A stretch of 64,000 bases of DNA from CAIQNR01 sp031972475 (GTDB taxonomy: Bacteria; Babelota; Babeliae; Babelales; CAIQNR01). The stretch lies in assembly GCA_031972475.1 (NCBI GenBank), contig DALYEP010000001.1, positions 726,654 to 790,653 of the forward strand, read 5' to 3'. Shown here piece by piece: positions 60,580 to 64,000 of this stretch (the first letter of the stretch is position 1; every line of letters begins with the position of its first letter). The translations under genes were made by a program, and so were the position numbers. A model generated the notes under the pieces. The model had not been told where the DNA came from, did not search any database, and saw only the letters and a program-made list of their open reading frames with translations.

Positions 60580-61137
60580 AGGTCTTTTAGGGCGAACAGG
60601 CTGTGAATTTAAAGAAGAGTTTGATTGAAGACTTGAAGGTCTTGGCGGGCGAGTTGGTGGTATTTGACCATTAATTGAAAGCGAGTTTCTTGTAGACTTT
60701 GGAGGTACTGAAGGATTTTGTGTAATTTTATATTCTCCAGAAGGTTGTAATTTAAGAGTAGTGTTTGGAGGCATATTTTGATCTTTTACTCTTAATACTT
60801 CAAATCCATCTTTTATTTTTACTTTATGAATTTGATCGTTTGTGAAGGTATCTCCAATAGTAGCTTTTTTTACGTTATTTGAATAAAGATGCTTTTTCGA
60901 TGCAACAGGGGGATTGGTTCGATCTTTTGAAGTATATGTACCTTTGTTAGTTATTGCTCTAGATAATGCTATTGTAAAATCTTCAATTTTTTTGAAACTT
61001 TGTGGTACAAAGCGGCTATAATTAGTTCTTGCATTTAATGCTGTATAATTATCTTTTAACCGTGTAACAAAATTGGATTTAGCTACAAGTGAATTATATA
61101 TTGTTAAATTTATAAATAGAATAAGTATTGATTTCAT
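60568..61137 (-). CDS. Secreted protein with Pro-rich tail, unknown function
   Basis: About 189 residues from the ATG at 61137 (AGAGGAT upstream). Signal peptide MKSILILFINLTIYNSLVA, then RLKDNYTALNARTNYSRF, a step close to RFKNDYTAIRNDRKA in the amphipathic family protein at 40891-42009. The last 50 residues are Pro/Arg/Ser rich (PPTRPPRPSS, RPKRPLNR) and probably disordered. It may share an export or targeting motif with the other family. Function unknown. Confidence 0.65.
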   Translation of the reverse strand: MKSILILFINLTIYNSLVAKSNFVTRLKDNYTALNARTNYSRFVPQSFKKIEDFTIALSRAITNKGTYTSKDRTNPPVASKKHLYSNNVKKATIGDTFTNDQIHKVKIKDGFEVLRVKDQNMPPNTTLKLQPSGEYKITQNPSVPPKSTRNSLSINGQIPPTRPPRPSSLQSNSSLNSQPVRPKRPLNR

Positions 61138-61212
61138 ATATCCTCTGTTTTTAGCATTATGTATTTTAAAATAGAGAAATGTTCTTTTTGAAATCAATAC
61201 TTATAGTTTTTT

Positions 61213-62289
61213 TTAATTTTGTATTAAGTATGCTTCTATAAAACCAATTAAATCGCCATCTAAAATAAGTTCTGGTTGAGAAGATTCAAATTCAGTTCTA
61301 TGGTCTTTTATCATTTTATATGGATGGAGAACATAAGATCTAATTTGAGAGCCCCATTCAATTTTTTTCTTTTCAATACTGGCATATTTTTCTGCAGCTT
61401 CATCTTTTTGGATTTGGGCAAGCTTTGCTTTTAACATTTTCATAGCAGTTTCGCGATTTTGCAATTGAGACCGTTCGTTTTGGCATTGCGCTACTGTGTT
61501 AGTTGGCAAATGGGTTATTCGAACAGCAGATTCTGTTTTGTTAACATGTTGTCCTCCGGCTCCCCCTGCGCGATATGTATCAATTCTTAGATCTTCATCT
61601 TTAATAATGATATCAATCTTTGCAAGTTCAGGAGTTAAAAAAATACCAGCAAATGAAGTGTGTCTTCTTTTATTTGCATCATAAGGAGATATTCTAACAA
61701 GCCTGTGTGTTCCATGTTCACTTTTTAAAAGTCCGTATGCTCGTTTTCCTTTAATAAAGAGAGTTGCTCCTTTTATTCCGGCTTCTTCTCCGTCTTGGCA
61801 ATCTATAAGAGAGCATTGCAAATTGCTTTTTTCACAAAATCTTGTATACATCCGCAAAAGAATGCTTGCCCAATCTTGAGATTCTGTTCCACCCGCTCCT
61901 GCATTAATACTTAAAAAGCAATTTGCGTTATCTTGCTCATCATTAAGAAGTAGGTGTAATTTAAAAGATCTAATTGCTCCACCCAAAGTTGATATATCAT
62001 TAAGCACTGTTTTTAATTGTGATTCATCATCTTTAAAGAGCTCCATCATTTCTTTTGTGTCAAAAAAAGATTCAGTAATTTCTTTATATTGATCGCGCTG
62101 ATTTTTTAGAGCTTGTAGATCTTTTAAAATGTGGGCTTGGTTTGGATCTTTCCAGACATCAGGATTTTCTGCTTTTTTTTCTAATTCTGCTATTTTTTCA
62201 TTAAATTGAGCATTAGCCCAAAAACTTTTAATGGTTGTAATATCAGGTTCTAATTTTTTTATATGTTCTCTTATTTCATCTATTAACAT
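61213..62289 (-). CDS. prfB: Peptide chain release factor 2
   Basis: Ends translation at UGA and UAA. 358 residues. GGTESQDWASILLRMY, the stop-codon reading tripeptide (Ser201-Pro202-Tyr203 here, where most RF2 have Ser-Pro-Phe) in RISPYDANKRRHTSF, and GAGGQHVN with GGQ at about 245-247. The reading frame is continuous through the place where E. coli has its in-frame UGA and frameshift, so this gene lacks that autoregulation. AAAGGG precedes the ATG. Divergent from gmk. Confidence 0.95.
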   Translation of the reverse strand: MLIDEIREHIKKLEPDITTIKSFWANAQFNEKIAELEKKAENPDVWKDPNQAHILKDLQALKNQRDQYKEITESFFDTKEMMELFKDDESQLKTVLNDISTLGGAIRSFKLHLLLNDEQDNANCFLSINAGAGGTESQDWASILLRMYTRFCEKSNLQCSLIDCQDGEEAGIKGATLFIKGKRAYGLLKSEHGTHRLVRISPYDANKRRHTSFAGIFLTPELAKIDIIIKDEDLRIDTYRAGGAGGQHVNKTESAVRITHLPTNTVAQCQNERSQLQNRETAMKMLKAKLAQIQKDEAAEKYASIEKKKIEWGSQIRSYVLHPYKMIKDHRTEFESSQPELILDGDLIGFIEAYLIQN

Positions 62290-62371
62290 TTAGACCCTTT
62301 CAAAATAAATTTACTAAGCAGTTTAACAAATTATAAGAAAAAATCTTTTACATAAGGAATGTGCAAAGACT

Positions 62372-62950
62372 ATGAATGGTTCATTATTTTTAATTTCAGC
62401 TCCTTCAGGTGCAGGTAAAACAACTATTGTTAATGCAGTACTTCATCAAATGCAATCAAAGTATTTAATAAAAAAGGTTATTACTTATACAACAAGACCT
62501 ATAAGGATTGGAGAGGTTGATGGAGTGGATTACTTCTTTATTAAAGAAGAAGATTTTTTAGATAAAATAAAAAACAATTTTTTTTTAGAGTGGAGTACTT
62601 GGTATGGGTGTTATTATGGATTTCCGCAATTTATTTTAGATGATTTAAAAAAAGGTATTTCTTATATAGGCATTGTTGATAGATTTGGTGCTCGATCAAT
62701 TAAACAATTATATAAAGATGCAATTCTTATATGGATAGAACCTAAAAGTATAGAGATCCTTAAAGAAAGATTACTTCATCGCGGTACTGATAGTTTAGAT
62801 GAAATAAAAAAACGTCTAAAAAAAGCAGTTATAGAAATTGATGAAGAAAAAAAAGAAAAATTATATGAAATTCATATTATTAATGATGAATTTTATGAAA
62901 CTGTTAAAAAACTTATAAATTGTATAGTAGTAGAGATAGTTAAAAAATAA
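62372..62950 (+). CDS. gmk: Guanylate kinase
   Basis: Phosphorylates GMP to GDP. 192 residues. Walker A LISAPSGAGKTTIV, then YTTRPIRIGEVDGVDYFF (GMP-binding R and Y) and EWSTWYGCYYG (E-W...G-x-YYG). The lid and C-terminal region are normal. An ATAAGGAATG stretch upstream gives the ribosome-binding site. It is the last protein gene before the rRNA promoter. Confidence 0.95.
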   Translation: MNGSLFLISAPSGAGKTTIVNAVLHQMQSKYLIKKVITYTTRPIRIGEVDGVDYFFIKEEDFLDKIKNNFFLEWSTWYGCYYGFPQFILDDLKKGISYIGIVDRFGARSIKQLYKDAILIWIEPKSIEILKERLLHRGTDSLDEIKKRLKKAVIEIDEEKKEKLYEIHIINDEFYETVKKLINCIVVEIVKK

Positions 62951-63020
62951 GCTTAAATAAAGGCTTTTTTAATATTTAAAAAATAATCTTAAAAAAAAAT
63001 AAAAAAAAATGAAAAAAAAT

Positions 63021-63048
63021 TTGACAGCATAAAGGGGAACTGTATAAT
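63021..63048 (+). promoter_or_regulatory. rRNA operon promoter
   Basis: TTGACA (63021-63026), 16-base spacer, TATAAT (63043-63048) directly preceded by TG. Both boxes are perfect. The 40 bases upstream are almost pure A/T, like an UP element. A leader of about 145 bases runs from here to the 16S gene; I see no clear boxA. Confidence 0.85.
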
Positions 63049-63192
63049 TAGCTTTGAATTTAACGAAAAAGTTTCAAACAGAAACGAAAAACAGTTAGTT
63101 CCTTCGGTCATTGAAATGTATATAGAATACACAGAAAATTTGTCCACAGAGAAACGAAAGCGGAATAATACCCACGCAATTAAATAGTTTTT

Positions 63193-64000
<808 letters not shown>

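Noticed and set aside
62200..62289. Programmed frameshift in prfB
   Set aside because: The frame is continuous from the ATG and no in-frame UGA with a slippery CUU is seen.

Overview
This is an AT-rich, gene-dense bacterial window from a Gram-negative (diderm) organism with a probably reduced genome. The outer membrane is implied by BamA (35511-37952), a second likely beta-barrel protein ending in Phe (30870-32282), an O-antigen-type Wzm/Wzt ABC exporter and many short-lived-looking secreted proteins. The low GC, the many lineage-specific signal-peptide proteins, the dispersed housekeeping genes and the partial 16S rRNA at the right edge suggest a host-associated lineage. My best guess is Candidatus Dependentiae (TM6)/Babeliales. 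That is inference from gene content, not a database match; the 16S at 63193-64000 would settle it.

Region 1 (1-17381) is a surface-glycan locus. It runs from a GDP-mannose pyrophosphorylase-like gene (cut by the left edge) through an AsnB-like amidotransferase, a truncated and a full-length GT4 glycosyltransferase, Wzm and Wzt, four SAM methyltransferases, a polysaccharide-deacetylase/transglutaminase fusion, a second transglutaminase-like protein, a WecD-like N-acetyltransferase, two GtrB/ArnC-like polyprenyl-phosphate glycosyltransferases and two related multi-pass membrane proteins that may be GT-C enzymes. Several of these are duplicate pairs (GT4, GtrB, membrane protein, methyltransferase), so the locus has grown by duplication. 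Many genes overlap or abut, as in a long operon. Together they would make, modify and export a decorated polysaccharide.

Region 2 (17366-38000) is mostly housekeeping: glyA, efp, nusB, murI, ndk, rpsA, leuS, an ftsL-ftsI pair and bamA. Between these sit a secreted alpha/beta hydrolase that overlaps murI, a NUDIX hydrolase, small secreted proteins, an outer-membrane protein, a lysine-rich secreted protein, and a catalytically dead MutS-like protein with a signal sequence (24322-26313).

Region 3 (38082-53309) has cysS, then a set of secreted proteins that share Gly/Ala-rich amphipathic repeats (39523-42009, with a weaker echo at 43725-44873). It continues with thioredoxin, a Bax-inhibitor-1 protein, an ABC-F ATPase, a membrane-anchored GNAT protein, an AGCS sodium:amino-acid symporter and a two-gene unit: a MazG-like NTP pyrophosphohydrolase followed by an intact membrane-anchored MutS-family ATPase.

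Region 4 (53439-64000) has three minus-strand tRNAs (Ser-UGA, Arg-ACG, Ser-GCU), a plus-strand tRNA-Leu(CAA), a DUF167 protein, a HIT protein, large secreted coiled-coil proteins, an OPT-like transporter, pgi, prfB without a programmed frameshift, gmk, and a near-consensus promoter driving the 16S rRNA gene that runs off the right edge.

No CRISPR array, insertion sequence, integrase or prophage gene was seen. The least ordinary items are the pair of signal-bearing MutS-like proteins (one active-looking, one dead), the duplicated glycan-modification modules with transglutaminase domains, the Arg-for-Lys swap at the tip of EF-P, and the hairpin that buries the start of the hydrolase gene upstream of murI.
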